64,000 nucleotides of DNA, taken from positions 95,222-159,221 of the forward strand of contig NZ_SPQT01000023.1 in the NCBI RefSeq assembly GCF_004571025.1, read 5' to 3'. A program made the translations under genes and the position numbers. The first letter of the stretch is position 1, and every line of letters starts with the position of its first letter. The notes below the pieces were generated by a model. It was not told the origin of the DNA, did not search any database, and saw nothing but the letters and a program-made list of their open reading frames with translations. Positions 28,616 to 37,590 of the stretch are shown piece by piece. The DNA comes from Bradyrhizobium niftali (GTDB taxonomy: Bacteria > Pseudomonadota > Alphaproteobacteria > Rhizobiales > Xanthobacteraceae).

Positions 28616-29236
28616 TTATTTCGCTCGCGTCAGCGCCAGCCAGATACCGCCGCCGATCATGAAGCCGCCGGAGATACGCGACATCATTCGCGTGCGGCGG
28701 GCCGAGAAGAATTTTCGGGCGCGCCCGGCTGCAATCGCATAGAGCGCGTCCGTCATCGCCGCGGTGACCATGAAAGTTGCGCCCAGCAGCGCGACTTGCG
28801 GGAAGTGGTCGCGGTTCATGTCCATGAACTGCGGGATGAAGGCGCCGAAGAACACCAGCACCTTCGGGTTCGACAGCAGCACCAGGAAACCTTGCAGGAA
28901 GAAGCCGCCGCGCGGCGGCGGAGGCGGCTGGTCGACATTGACGCCCTCGACCGGTGCCCAGATCAGCTTGATGCCGAGCCAGACCAGATAGGCGGCGCCG
29001 GCAAAGCGCACCCAGTCGAACCAGTAGCCCATGGTCGCCATCAGCGAGGTCAGGCCGACCGCAACAATGCCGATGACGATGGCAAGGCCGGCCTGCGCGC
29101 CAAGGACATTGGTGAGCGCCGCACGCGTGCCGTGGCGCAGGCCGTTGGCGATGACGAGGGTGACGATCGGACCCGGCAGCAGCGCCAGCGCAATGCAGGC
29201 GGCGACGAAGGCGAGATAGGCTTGCATGGACATCAT
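28616..29236 (-). CDS. LysE/RhtB family amino-acid exporter (paralogue)
   Basis: 206 residues, six likely helices; N-terminus AYLAFVAACIALALLPGPIVTLVIANG and the diagnostic FLVLLSNPKVLVFFGAFIPQF. Pro-rich loop (QPPPPPRGG) in the middle is unusual. ATG codons are in tandem at the start, with no clear Shine-Dalgarno. Same family as 13354-13965 but clearly diverged. Confidence 0.88.
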   Translation of the reverse strand: MMSMQAYLAFVAACIALALLPGPIVTLVIANGLRHGTRAALTNVLGAQAGLAIVIGIVAVGLTSLMATMGYWFDWVRFAGAAYLVWLGIKLIWAPVEGVNVDQPPPPPRGGFFLQGFLVLLSNPKVLVFFGAFIPQFMDMNRDHFPQVALLGATFMVTAAMTDALYAIAAGRARKFFSARRTRMMSRISGGFMIGGGIWLALTRAK

Positions 29237-29334
29237 GGGAGGAACTCGCTGAGGGCGGCGGTTGGGGACATTAATGCATGGCGGAGGCGGGAACGGAAGA
29301 CTGATGAGCGCGGTGTGCCCGCCCAACCACCGGT

Positions 29335-29433
29335 GTCATACCCCGCGGATGCGGGGTATCCAGTACGCCGCGGCTTCTCCGTATCCCACCAGCGCCTCGG
29401 AATACTGGATCACCCGCTTTCGCGGGTGATGAC
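29335..29433. repeat. Palindromic repeat (GTCATACCCCGCGG type)
   Basis: Left hairpin ATACCCCGCggatGCGGGGTAT, right hairpin ATCACCCGCtttcGCGGGTGAT, shared middle CCAGTACGCCGCGGC. Same family as 9990 and 15470; here both tips are ordinary short loops. Confidence 0.85.
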
Positions 29434-29462
29434 AGCGGAGAACGTGGCGCGGTTCGCCCCCC

Positions 29463-29996
29463 TCACCGCCCATCCAGCGCGGCGGCGATCCATTCCTTCA
29501 TCTCCTGTGTTTCCAGGAACACGAGCGCCGCGCGCTGCACGGCGTTCGCCTCGCCCGCGCCTTGCGCCACCGCGACGAGCAGGTCGCAGCGGCGCGACAA
29601 CGCGAGGCCGGCGGCGGCATGGCGCGCACCGTCGGGCATGTCGAAATCATAATGCCTGATGCGGCCCCGCATGGCGGCGATGCTCACGGCCTCGCCCGCC
29701 GCGACGGGCGTGAAGCGCGGACTGATCAGGTCGATATCGGTGACGCGGTCGACCTCGTCGTCATCGGCAACGCCGGTATCGCAATTGCAGAAGCCGCGCT
29801 TGGCGCGGACGTAGAGCTCGGCACCGTCGCAGCCGCCCGCGGTACAACGGAACGCGCGGCCGGCGGGCCAGCCGTCGCGGGGAAACGGCCAGCTCATCTC
29901 CTGCCATTGCCCGGCGTGTTCCGTCGCATGGGTACGCACGCCGGACAGCGCACCGAGAGCGATCATGGCCATCAGCATCCTCACCCCGCGCCGCAT
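29463..29996 (-). CDS. Secreted hypothetical protein, 177 residues
   Basis: A signal peptide (MLMAMIALGALSGVRTHA) and a soluble domain with Cys pairs (FRCTAGGCDGAELYVRAKRGFCNCDTG), which suggests disulfides in the periplasm. The ATG follows the stop of the upstream LVIVD-type gene by two bases, so the pair is translationally coupled and likely works together. Not recognised beyond that. Confidence 0.7.
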   Translation of the reverse strand: MRRGVRMLMAMIALGALSGVRTHATEHAGQWQEMSWPFPRDGWPAGRAFRCTAGGCDGAELYVRAKRGFCNCDTGVADDDEVDRVTDIDLISPRFTPVAAGEAVSIAAMRGRIRHYDFDMPDGARHAAAGLALSRRCDLLVAVAQGAGEANAVQRAALVFLETQEMKEWIAAALDGR

Positions 29997-29998
29997 CG

Positions 29999-31444
29999 TC
30001 AGTTCTTCGGCAGGCCGGCGACGGCGCGCGCGGGACCGGTCAGCTCGAGGATATGCAGGCCCGTATTGGCGCGGTCGACGATGTAGATGTAGCCGCGATC
30101 GTCCGTCTCCACGTTGTTGGTCTGGATCGCGACCTTGCAGCGCTCGCCGCCCTCGATCGGGATACAGCGCTTGTCGGTCGCGCTCGTGATCGACGGAATG
30201 AAATAGCCGACCTCCTTCGGGTGATAGGGGTCGCGGATGTCGAGCGCGCGCACGCCGGCATTGAAGAAGGCGATGAAGGCCAGCTTCTTGTAGTAGACCG
30301 GCGCCATGCTCTCGTTCGAGGAATGCGAGCCGAAGCGGCCGCCGCGCTGGCAGAACTGTCCGCTCGCCTCCGGAACGGTGTAGCTCGAGATCATCATCGG
30401 CCGCGTCTCGGTGGTGACGTCGGCGAACCACACCATCTGCCGCGCCTCGCCGCATTCGTTGAGGATCGCCTCGTCCACGATCATCACGATGTCGCGGGTC
30501 CTGCCGTCCTTGTCCTCGGCAAATTCCGCAACGGGCATGTCGAGCATCGGGAACGTCGTGTGCGCGCCGTTGAAGGCGGACATCGGCATCCGCGCAATCT
30601 CGGGATAGCGCAGATTGTCCGGCGTCGGCTCCTTCGGCCCGTTCAACAGCTTGTCGCGATCGACGATCTGGAGGATACCGCCCTTGTTGGTGCCGTACCC
30701 GAAAAAGACGCGATTGCCGTCGGGCCCGGTCGAGATCGGCCCGTGCAGTTCGGTCGGCACCGCGCCGGTGGCGCCGGGCTCCTGGCCCGGCAGGCCGAAG
30801 TCACGGATCTTCTGCGGATGCGCGGGATCGGAGAGATCATAGACCTGCGTCATGCGCCGCGTGCGCCAGTCCGGCGCGCCCGAGACGAGAAAGGCGATAC
30901 CGGTGTCGCATTCCCACCAGCTCTTGTGCGTGTCCTTCAAGCCGCCAATGCGCGCGATCAGCACGGGGCTGGCGGGATCGGTGACGTTCCAGATCTCGTG
31001 CGCCTCGCTGCCGAAGGTGCGCAGCATGTAGACCGCATTCGGATCGCCCTTCGGCAACGACTTGCCGTCGCAGACCCGCACCATCTGCGCGCCGCCGGAT
31101 TCGTATTTGCCGTCCTGCCCCGGCAGGTGACGCAGATATTTGGGATGCGCGGGATCGGTGACGTCGACGATCGAGGTTCCGTTCGGCTCCGCCTTCCCCG
31201 TCATCGGATTGACGGGAGCGGGCACGTCGTCGGTGCCGCCATGATGGCCGATATAGGCGATCCAGCGATCGCCCTGATGATGGATGGTCGGCTGATACGC
31301 GCTGCGCGCCTGGAGGTCGTTGGTCCCGACCTGCTTCATGTTGGAGGCTTCCGGCGGCGCGCCGACAGTCTGCTTCTGCGCATGTACCGTGCTGCCGCAA
31401 GCGAAAAGGACGAGGCTTGCAGCAGTCAAGACGCAACGGAACAT
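29999..31444 (-). CDS. Secreted LVIVD-repeat / beta-propeller-like protein
   Basis: 481 residues with a signal peptide (MFRCVLTAASLVLFACGSTVHA). Repeated blade-like units of the type I/V-D-V-T-D-P-A-x-P (TSIVDVTDPAHPKYL, EIWNVTDPASPVL, QVYDLSDPAHPQKI, ALDIRDPYHPKEV) match the LVIVD repeat family, a predicted propeller of cell-surface or periplasmic proteins. The ATG at 31444 has GGGAGGACA before it; the longer reading frame is rejected. The next gene starts two bases after its stop. Function unknown. Confidence 0.8.
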   Translation of the reverse strand: MFRCVLTAASLVLFACGSTVHAQKQTVGAPPEASNMKQVGTNDLQARSAYQPTIHHQGDRWIAYIGHHGGTDDVPAPVNPMTGKAEPNGTSIVDVTDPAHPKYLRHLPGQDGKYESGGAQMVRVCDGKSLPKGDPNAVYMLRTFGSEAHEIWNVTDPASPVLIARIGGLKDTHKSWWECDTGIAFLVSGAPDWRTRRMTQVYDLSDPAHPQKIRDFGLPGQEPGATGAVPTELHGPISTGPDGNRVFFGYGTNKGGILQIVDRDKLLNGPKEPTPDNLRYPEIARMPMSAFNGAHTTFPMLDMPVAEFAEDKDGRTRDIVMIVDEAILNECGEARQMVWFADVTTETRPMMISSYTVPEASGQFCQRGGRFGSHSSNESMAPVYYKKLAFIAFFNAGVRALDIRDPYHPKEVGYFIPSITSATDKRCIPIEGGERCKVAIQTNNVETDDRGYIYIVDRANTGLHILELTGPARAVAGLPKN

Positions 31445-31523
31445 GAATGTCCTCCCGGAACCAATCTGCGTTGGCTGAACGTCGAGGCTAGCACAGCCGT
31501 TTGCGGGCGCCAAAGACACCATC

Positions 31524-31561
31524 TTGACATGCAACCATTTGGTTGCCTATGATCGTGATCA
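31524..31561 (+). promoter_or_regulatory. Promoter with embedded palindromic operator; predicted leaderless start
   Basis: TTGACA at 31524-31529 and TATGAT at 31548-31553, 18 bases apart. Between them GCAACC-ATTT-GGTTGC (31531-31546) is a perfect inverted repeat, where a bound repressor would block polymerase. Seven bases after the -10 box stands the ATG of the ArsR gene at 31561, so transcription would begin at or next to that A. Confidence 0.65.
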
Positions 31562-31875
31562 TGGATGAGGTCTTCAAAGCGCTCGCCGACGCGTCACGAC
31601 GATCGCTGCTCGACAGGCTTCACGCCAGGAACGGCCAGACGCTGAACGAACTCTGCGAAGGCCTTTCGATGACGCGGCAGGCCGTGACCAAGCACCTTGT
31701 GATTCTGGAAGAGGCCAACCTGGTGACAACCATCAGGCATGGCCGCGAGAAGCTGCATTACCTCAATCCGGTGCCGATCCATCAGATCGGCGAGCGCTGG
31801 ATCAGGAAATTCGAGCGCGGCAAGCTCGCTGCGCTCGGCGAGTTGAAACGCCAGTTGGAGAAGCGCGATGAGTAA
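31561..31875 (+). CDS. ArsR-family transcriptional repressor
   Basis: 104 residues; winged helix with the recognition helix in LSMTRQAVTKHLVILEEANLV and wing TIRHGREKLHYLNP. No metal-binding Cys pair is visible, which fits the ArsR subgroup that regulates SRPBCC/AHSA1 genes rather than metal resistance. It overlaps the next gene by eight bases. The ATG at 31561 is preferred to 31549, which lies inside the -10 box. Autorepression through the palindrome at 31531-31546 is likely. Confidence 0.85.
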   Translation: MDEVFKALADASRRSLLDRLHARNGQTLNELCEGLSMTRQAVTKHLVILEEANLVTTIRHGREKLHYLNPVPIHQIGERWIRKFERGKLAALGELKRQLEKRDE

Positions 31876-32338
31876 GCCGCAATTCGTCTATGTGAGCTAT
31901 ATCGAGACCTCGCCGGAAAAGCTGTTGGAGGCGCTGACGTCGAGCGAGTTCACCAGGCAATACTGGTTCGGCGCCGAGATCCGTTCCGACTGGAACGTCG
32001 GCTCGCCCTTCGCGCTCCTGCTGGACGGCGAAATCACCGATTCCGGCGAGATTCTCGAGGCCGATCCGCCGCGGCGCCTGTCCTACAGCTTCAAGCACCA
32101 GAAATACGAGGAGCTCCGCGGCGAGCCGATCTCGCGCGTCGTCTTCACCATCGAACCGTTCGGCTCGCTCGTGCGTTTGACCGTGCTGCATGACGGCTTC
32201 GTCGAGGGCGGCAAATATCTCGGCGCCGTCTCCAATGGCTGGCCGGCGATCCTGTCCGGGCTCAAGAGCCTGCTGGAGAGAGGCAAGGTGCTCGCCATCC
32301 CCCGCGCAGCCCTCAACAAGGGATTCGACGCAAAATGA
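31868..32338 (+). CDS. SRPBCC / AHSA1-like protein A
   Basis: 156 residues; helix-grip fold with FVYVSYIETSPEKLLEALTSSEFTRQYWFG and SNGWPAILSGLKSLLERG at the end, typical of the AHSA1 branch of SRPBCC. Such proteins bind hydrophobic ligands or help chaperones. It is the second gene of the arsR operon, overlapping both neighbours. Confidence 0.85.
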   Translation: MSKPQFVYVSYIETSPEKLLEALTSSEFTRQYWFGAEIRSDWNVGSPFALLLDGEITDSGEILEADPPRRLSYSFKHQKYEELRGEPISRVVFTIEPFGSLVRLTVLHDGFVEGGKYLGAVSNGWPAILSGLKSLLERGKVLAIPRAALNKGFDAK

Positions 32339-32847
32339 ACCTCGATCAATTCAAGCCGCTCACCGTCTACACCATCTACATCGCCTCCACACCGGAGAAG
32401 GTGTGGGAGGCGCTGACCTCGGCCGAGTTCAGTCGGCAGTATTTCTTCGGCAATGCCGTGGAGGTCGAGCCGCGGCTCTGCGGTGCCTTCGTCGTGCGCA
32501 CGCCCGACGGCGCCCTGCACATCAGCGGCGAGGTCCTCGCTTACGATCCGCCGCGAAAGCTCTCGGTCACCTTCAACGTCAACTGGCCCGATCTGATCGA
32601 GAAGCTCGGCCCAACCCTCGTCACCTACGAGATCGAAGAGGTCGGCGACGCAGTCCGTCTCACCATGAGCGAAGGCCATGACCGGCCGCTCAGCGACGAC
32701 ATCCTCTCCGGCGGACGGCAGGGCTGGCCCGCGATCCTCTCCGGCCTCAAGAGCGTGCTCGAGACCGGCAAGCCGCTGGTAGTGAAGATGGGCCCGCCGC
32801 AGCGGATGCTGGATGCGCTGAAGGCGTTGGGGATCAAGACGCCGTAG
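32335..32847 (+). CDS. SRPBCC / AHSA1-like protein B
   Basis: 170 residues, paralogue of the preceding gene (YTIYIASTPEKVWEALTSAEFSRQYFFG; GWPAILSGLKSVLETG). ATGA overlap with the previous stop shows translational coupling. The two may form a heterodimer, which is inference. Ligand unknown. Confidence 0.85.
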   Translation: MNLDQFKPLTVYTIYIASTPEKVWEALTSAEFSRQYFFGNAVEVEPRLCGAFVVRTPDGALHISGEVLAYDPPRKLSVTFNVNWPDLIEKLGPTLVTYEIEEVGDAVRLTMSEGHDRPLSDDILSGGRQGWPAILSGLKSVLETGKPLVVKMGPPQRMLDALKALGIKTP

Positions 32848-32865
32848 CGGTCGGAATCGGCGCCC

Positions 32866-33075
32866 TCATCGCTTCTTCTTCGCCGGCGGCGGATGAATCT
32901 CGTCGATCTTGCGACGGCATTCCCCTTCCGAATCGTGCGGGCCCGAGACAAAGGTCCCACTGACCTTGATCGCGTACCAGCCCGACTCCACGCCGAGCCG
33001 GAGTGCTTCGTCTGTCTTGACGTGTCGTGGGGAGAGAATTTGCATCAGGTGCTTTCGGTTGGCGCTCGATCTCAT
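32866..33075 (-). CDS. Small hypothetical protein, 59-69 residues
   Basis: A soluble protein, core GVESGWYAIKVSGTFVSGPHDSEGECRRKIDEI, with a Pro/Lys tail (HPPPAKKKR). The beta-strand pattern looks like a real fold, but the family is not recognised. Two starts are possible, ATG at 33075 and ATG at 33045; neither has a strong Shine-Dalgarno. It faces the SRPBCC operon tail to tail. Confidence 0.55.
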   Translation of the reverse strand: MRSSANRKHLMQILSPRHVKTDEALRLGVESGWYAIKVSGTFVSGPHDSEGECRRKIDEIHPPPAKKKR

Positions 33076-33348
33076 ATCGAACCGCGATCGCCGTTACGAC
33101 GGCGTGATGAGTCGGCTCCGCCGGTGCGAGGAATGCGCCCTTTCACGTCGCGCGCATAGTCACGGCGCCGCGTGTGCGCAGGGACGACCGGACTTTCCGA
33201 CATTGGCACGCACCGTGCGCGCAATCCCTGCAATTAGCTATCGTTTTCTCGCCCGCGCCGCGCCTTTGAAGGGCCAAATGCCGTTCTCGACCGAATAAGG
33301 CCGCCGAAGCCTCGTTTTCGACCGCTTGGAGTGCGTCGGGCTCCCCTC
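33076..33348. other. Intergenic stretch without recognised feature
   Basis: About 270 bases between the small hypothetical gene and the DUF2189 gene. I see no ORF with a ribosome-binding site, no hairpin with a T run, and no repeat shared with the rest of the window. Confidence 0.5.
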
Positions 33349-34122
33349 TCACGGCACCGGTGCCACCAGACGCCGATAGAGATGCCATGTCGCATGGCCG
33401 AGCACCGGCAGCGTCACGATCAGCCCGAGGAAGTAGGGCAGCGCCGAGACGATCAGCAGCATCACGATCACGGCCGCCCAGCCGATCATCGGCAGCGGGC
33501 TGGTCACGACAGCACGCACGCTCGTCACCATGGCCGTGACGAAATCGACCTCGCGGTCGAGCAGCAACGGAAACGACACCACGGTGAGCGAGAACAGGAT
33601 CAGCGACAGCACGGCGCCGACCGCGTTGCCGATGGCGAGGAACAGCAGACCCTCATTGGTCGTCAGCACCACCGTCATGAACTCCTGAAGGCTCGAGAAC
33701 GAGGCGTGCAGGCCGAGCAGCAGCGCGATCAGGAGCCGCACCTGGTACATCCAGATCACGAACATGAACAGCGTGACGAACGCCATCCAGCCGATCTCAC
33801 TGCGCGAGCGTATCGCCGACCAGATCGCGCCGAAGGAGACGGGCTCGCCGCGCTCGCGGCGGCGGCTGACCTCGTAGAGACCGATCGCGACGAACGGTCC
33901 GATCAGCGCGAAACCGGCGGCCAGGGGATAGACCAGATAGACCATGCCGAAGGCGGTGAGGCAGAGCATGATCGCGATGCCGCCGGCGGCATAGAGCGCG
34001 CCGAAGCAAAGCCCGTAGAGCGGCAGCGCCTGGAAATCGCGGAGCCCCTCGACCAGCGCCTCGGCAATGTCGGTCGCCATAATGGGACGCACCACCGGAT
34101 CGACCTTGCCCGAGATGGACAT
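33349..34122 (-). CDS. DUF2189 membrane protein
   Basis: 257 residues with six to seven hydrophobic helices; pattern DIAEALVEGLRDFQALPLYGLCFGALYAAGG and SRRRERGEPVSFGAIW matches DUF2189, sometimes called cytochrome c oxidase subunit I-like without evidence. The start at 34122 has GAGGAGGA before it. Inner-membrane; function unknown. Confidence 0.82.
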   Translation of the reverse strand: MSISGKVDPVVRPIMATDIAEALVEGLRDFQALPLYGLCFGALYAAGGIAIMLCLTAFGMVYLVYPLAAGFALIGPFVAIGLYEVSRRRERGEPVSFGAIWSAIRSRSEIGWMAFVTLFMFVIWMYQVRLLIALLLGLHASFSSLQEFMTVVLTTNEGLLFLAIGNAVGAVLSLILFSLTVVSFPLLLDREVDFVTAMVTSVRAVVTSPLPMIGWAAVIVMLLIVSALPYFLGLIVTLPVLGHATWHLYRRLVAPVP

Positions 34123-34417
34123 CGGCTTCCTCCTCATCTGTCGGTGCGATCTTCGTCGCACGCGGATCGACCGCGATATTAGCGCCGTCGGGCGCCGCGC
34201 GCACGCGCAAGTTGGTTCCGGATGACGGTATCCTGGGAGCCCGGCATAGCCTCGCCGGCGAACCCTGTCGGGGGCTCACCCGTGCTGCGCGCGACTTCAG
34301 AATCTTTCCCCCATCGCAGGCTTTTGGGCACGATGCCTATGGACGGAACGGACGGTGGTGCCGCAAATTGCATCTTCGAACCAGCACACGCGATGACCAG
34401 AGCGGACCACCCGACCG

Positions 34418-36649
34418 ATGAGCTTGCGTACCCGGCTACTGATACTCGTCATCGCGGCCATGCTGGTGCCGGCAGGCCTCGTCGGGCTGCGTTTCATGCA
34501 GAATCGAAGCAGCGACATCAACGCGGCGCTGGCCAATCTGGCTGCGACGGCCGGCGAGATTGCCAGCGATCTGGACGAGAAGATTCAGGGCACCGCCCAG
34601 CTTCACTATGGTCTCGCCCGTGCGCGCGATCTCGACACGCGCGACAAGGCGGCGTGCTCGGCGTTTCTGTCGGAAGTGCGCGAGGAATACCCACAGTTCA
34701 CGGGGATATTGACCATCGATCCGGACGGCAGCCTGTTCTGCGACTCGCTGCGGACCAACCGCACCCTCGACCTCCGGGATCGCGCCTATTTCAAGCAGGC
34801 CCTGGTCTCGCGCGGCGTCGTGATCGAGCCCGTCTTCGGCCGGTTGACCGGACTGTCGGTGCTCCAGATCGCATATCCGGTGCGATCGGAAGCGGGCGCG
34901 CTGAAGCTGATCCTGCTCGCTTCGTTCAACCTGCGCAAATTCGCGGAGTTTCACCACAAGCGGCTGCTCGCTGAGAAGGACATCCTGCTCGTCGACGCCA
35001 AGGGCACGGTTCTGGTCGCCCCCTCCGGCGGAGGCTGGACCGAGCCCGTCGGCGGGTCGATCGCAGGATCCGAACTATTCCGCTTCGCGGCGACGCCCGA
35101 CCGGGAGTCCTTTCATGAGGTCACCGATCGCGAGGGCCGCGCCCATGTCTGGAGCGTCGCCGCCCGCTCACCGTCGACCCGGGATGCCGGTCTCTACATC
35201 CTGGTCGGACGGTCCAAGGACGGGCTGGTCGCGGCAGCGAACCGCCGGCTCTACGAGGACATGGCGATCCTGGCCGTGGCCTCGCTGCTGCTGCTGGCAG
35301 CGGTCTGGATCCTCGCGACCGTGAGCGTCGGGCGCCAGGTCGGACGGCTCGCCGCGATGGCGAAGAAGCTCGGGCGCGGCGACCTCGGCGCGCGCATTCC
35401 ACCGCCCCATCCGGGCGGCGAGCTCGGCGGACTGATGAGCCTGCTCAACGACACCGCCGAGTCGCTCCAGCAGCAACGCGCCGCCATCGCGGACCTCAAC
35501 CAGAAGCTCAGCCAGTCCCAGAAGATGGAGGCCATGGGCCAGCTCACCGGCGGCGTGGCGCACGATTTCAACAATCTGCTGACCGTCATTCTCGGCAATG
35601 CGGAGCATCTTGCCGACAGTCTGGTGGGAAACAAGGAATTGCACCGGATCGCCGGCGACATCGCGACCGCCGCCGAGCGCGGCTCCGACCTGACGCAGAG
35701 CCTGCTCGCCTTCGCGCGCAAGCAGCCCTTGAGGCCGCGAGAGATCGACATCGCTAGCAAGGTTCGCGACATGGAGCCGTTGCTGCGCCGGACCCTGGGC
35801 GGGCACATCGAGTGCGCTTTCGCACTCGAGGCGAACGCGTGGTTGACCAGCGTCGATCCCGGCCAACTGACGACTGCGCTGCTCAACCTCGTGCTCAACG
35901 CGCGCGACGCCTTGCCTGACGGCGGCAAGCTGACGGTCGAGGTGCGCAACGCTTCGCTCGGAGAAACCGACGTCGACGTCAACGGCGAGCCGCGCCCCGG
36001 CGACTACGTCATGGTCGCGGTGACGGACACCGGCAGCGGCATGACCGCCGAGGTGGCGAGCCGCGCGTTCGAGCCGTTCTTCACCACCAAGGAGGTTGGC
36101 AAGGGAACCGGGCTTGGCCTCAGCATGGTCTACGGATTTGCGCGGCAGTCCGGCGGCCTGGTGCAGATGCAGTCCGAACCGGGACACGGCAGTGTCGTCA
36201 GGCTGTTCTTTCCCCGCCTCGCAACGCCGCCGACCGAGGATCCATCACCGCGGGAGCGGATCGCCGCACCCGACGGCAGCGAGACCATTCTCTTCGTCGA
36301 GGACGACGACATGGTGCGGGCCTATGTCGTGAACGAGCTGAAGACGCTCGGCTACCGCGTCATCGAGGCGCCGAACGGTCCCGCGGCGCTCGACCTGTTG
36401 CGCCAGCCGGGGGACATCCACCTGCTGTTCACCGACGTCGTGATGCCCGGCGGCATGTTCGGGCCGGAACTTGCCAGACAGGCTGCCCAGCTGCGGCCCG
36501 GGCTCAAGGTGCTCTTCACCTCCGGCTACACCCAAAATCCCGTCAAGGCGCCCGACGGGCTCGGCGATGCCCGCATTCTGACAAAACCGTTCCGGCGGCA
36601 CGACCTCGCCGCGATGCTGCGGTCCGCGCTGTCGGCGCCGCCGCGATGA
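34418..36649 (+). CDS. Hybrid histidine kinase with extracellular sensor and C-terminal receiver
   Basis: 743 residues: TM1 (7-27), a periplasmic double-Cache-like sensor (28-280), TM2 (about 285-308), HAMP, a coiled coil (QQQRAAIADLNQKLSQSQKME), HisKA with phospho-His H382 in GGVAHDFNNLLTVI, HATPase_c with NLVLNARDALPDGG, GSGMTAEV and GTGLGLSMVYGF, and a receiver domain with D673 in LLFTDVVMPGG and K in ILTKPFRR. It probably senses a small extracellular molecule. No cognate output regulator is adjacent; the single-domain regulator at 14084 is one possible partner. Confidence 0.92.
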   Translation: MSLRTRLLILVIAAMLVPAGLVGLRFMQNRSSDINAALANLAATAGEIASDLDEKIQGTAQLHYGLARARDLDTRDKAACSAFLSEVREEYPQFTGILTIDPDGSLFCDSLRTNRTLDLRDRAYFKQALVSRGVVIEPVFGRLTGLSVLQIAYPVRSEAGALKLILLASFNLRKFAEFHHKRLLAEKDILLVDAKGTVLVAPSGGGWTEPVGGSIAGSELFRFAATPDRESFHEVTDREGRAHVWSVAARSPSTRDAGLYILVGRSKDGLVAAANRRLYEDMAILAVASLLLLAAVWILATVSVGRQVGRLAAMAKKLGRGDLGARIPPPHPGGELGGLMSLLNDTAESLQQQRAAIADLNQKLSQSQKMEAMGQLTGGVAHDFNNLLTVILGNAEHLADSLVGNKELHRIAGDIATAAERGSDLTQSLLAFARKQPLRPREIDIASKVRDMEPLLRRTLGGHIECAFALEANAWLTSVDPGQLTTALLNLVLNARDALPDGGKLTVEVRNASLGETDVDVNGEPRPGDYVMVAVTDTGSGMTAEVASRAFEPFFTTKEVGKGTGLGLSMVYGFARQSGGLVQMQSEPGHGSVVRLFFPRLATPPTEDPSPRERIAAPDGSETILFVEDDDMVRAYVVNELKTLGYRVIEAPNGPAALDLLRQPGDIHLLFTDVVMPGGMFGPELARQAAQLRPGLKVLFTSGYTQNPVKAPDGLGDARILTKPFRRHDLAAMLRSALSAPPR

Positions 36650-36651
36650 CG

Positions 36652-37095
36652 TCAGGACGACGACGCGAGCTGAACCGCGACACCAAGATTGGCCGCGAAC
36701 AGGGCCGCGTCGATGACGAAGATCCTGAGCATCGGGCCCTTCAACACCGGCCAGTAGGCGACCCCGACGCGCCCGCCGCGCATCAGGACCGGCAGGTTAT
36801 AGGCGAACTGGCTGAAGTGGCAGCCGGCAAAGAACAGGAACAGCGCAAGCTGCGCTTCGACCGGCTGGAAGAAGAACGGACGCGCCACCAGAAGATAGAA
36901 CGACAAGAGCCCGATCGGCAGATTGATCCCGCCCAGGAACGCCACGCTGGCCGCCAAGGTCGGCGCGATCGGGTTGCCGCGCTCTTCCCGCGGCAGCAAT
37001 ATCTTCAGCGTGTTGCGCTGGGCGACGCTGAACTGGATGAATGCGCCGACGAACCAGAGCGCATTGAGAAGCAGAACGATATCCGAAAGGCGCAT
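36652..37095 (-). CDS. Small four-helix membrane protein, 147 residues
   Basis: Four hydrophobic helices, N-terminus MRLSDIVLLLNALWFVGAFIQFSVAQ. No family recognised. The ATG at 37095 stands two bases after the stop of the NTF2-like gene, so they are co-translated. Its stop and that of the hybrid kinase are two bases apart, tail to tail. Confidence 0.7.
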   Translation of the reverse strand: MRLSDIVLLLNALWFVGAFIQFSVAQRNTLKILLPREERGNPIAPTLAASVAFLGGINLPIGLLSFYLLVARPFFFQPVEAQLALFLFFAGCHFSQFAYNLPVLMRGGRVGVAYWPVLKGPMLRIFVIDAALFAANLGVAVQLASSS

Positions 37096-37097
37096 GT

Positions 37098-37493
37098 CTA
37101 TTTTCCGTAAAAGGCTTCGCTGCGCACCACGCGGCCGGCAGCGTCGAAATCCATGAACTCGCTGGCGCGCGTGTCGCCGAGCTGCCACCACACCGTCAGT
37201 CGCGCGATCGTGTCGTCCCAGCTCCAGTTCAGGATCTTCAGGTCGGCGCTTTCGATGTGGCCATAGGCTTTCCGCCAGTAGGCGCGGATGTTCTCCGCCC
37301 CGGTGACGACGGGGGAACCGGTCAGCGTCAATGCCAGAGGACTGCGCATCTGCGCGTTGTCGGCAAAATGCGCGACGACCGCGTCGATATCGACCCTGCA
37401 CCAGTTCGCGCACCATGCCGCGACGAAGCGTTCGGCGGCTGCGCGATCCATCTTTGCACTCGTGTCTTGAGCGCTCATCTCTTGAGCGCTCAT
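37098..37493 (-). CDS. NTF2-like / SnoaL-like protein
   Basis: 131 residues; core RFVAAWCANWCRVDIDAVVAHFADNAQMRSP and YGHIESADLKILNWSWDDTIARLTVWWQ match the NTF2-like cone fold. The first codons are duplicated: MSAQEMSAQDTSAKM comes from a 15-base tandem repeat that doubles the start codon. Alternative ATGs are 37478 and 37451. Operon with the four-helix membrane gene; probably under the MarR regulator upstream. Confidence 0.78.
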   Translation of the reverse strand: MSAQEMSAQDTSAKMDRAAAERFVAAWCANWCRVDIDAVVAHFADNAQMRSPLALTLTGSPVVTGAENIRAYWRKAYGHIESADLKILNWSWDDTIARLTVWWQLGDTRASEFMDFDAAGRVVRSEAFYGK

Positions 37494-37564
37494 GGCTTCC
37501 GTCCGCCCATGACGCGGCCCTCCCCTGGCTCGTTGCCGAGAAAGTGGCAAAGCTCGCCCGTCAT

Positions 37565-37579
37565 GTCAACTACGTTGAC
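37565..37579. promoter_or_regulatory. Candidate MarR operator
   Basis: GTCAAC-TAC-GTTGAC is a perfect 15-bp inverted repeat between the marR-type gene (stop at 37591) and the NTF2-like gene it probably controls. Confidence 0.45.
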
Positions 37580-37590
37580 TTGAGACGCCG

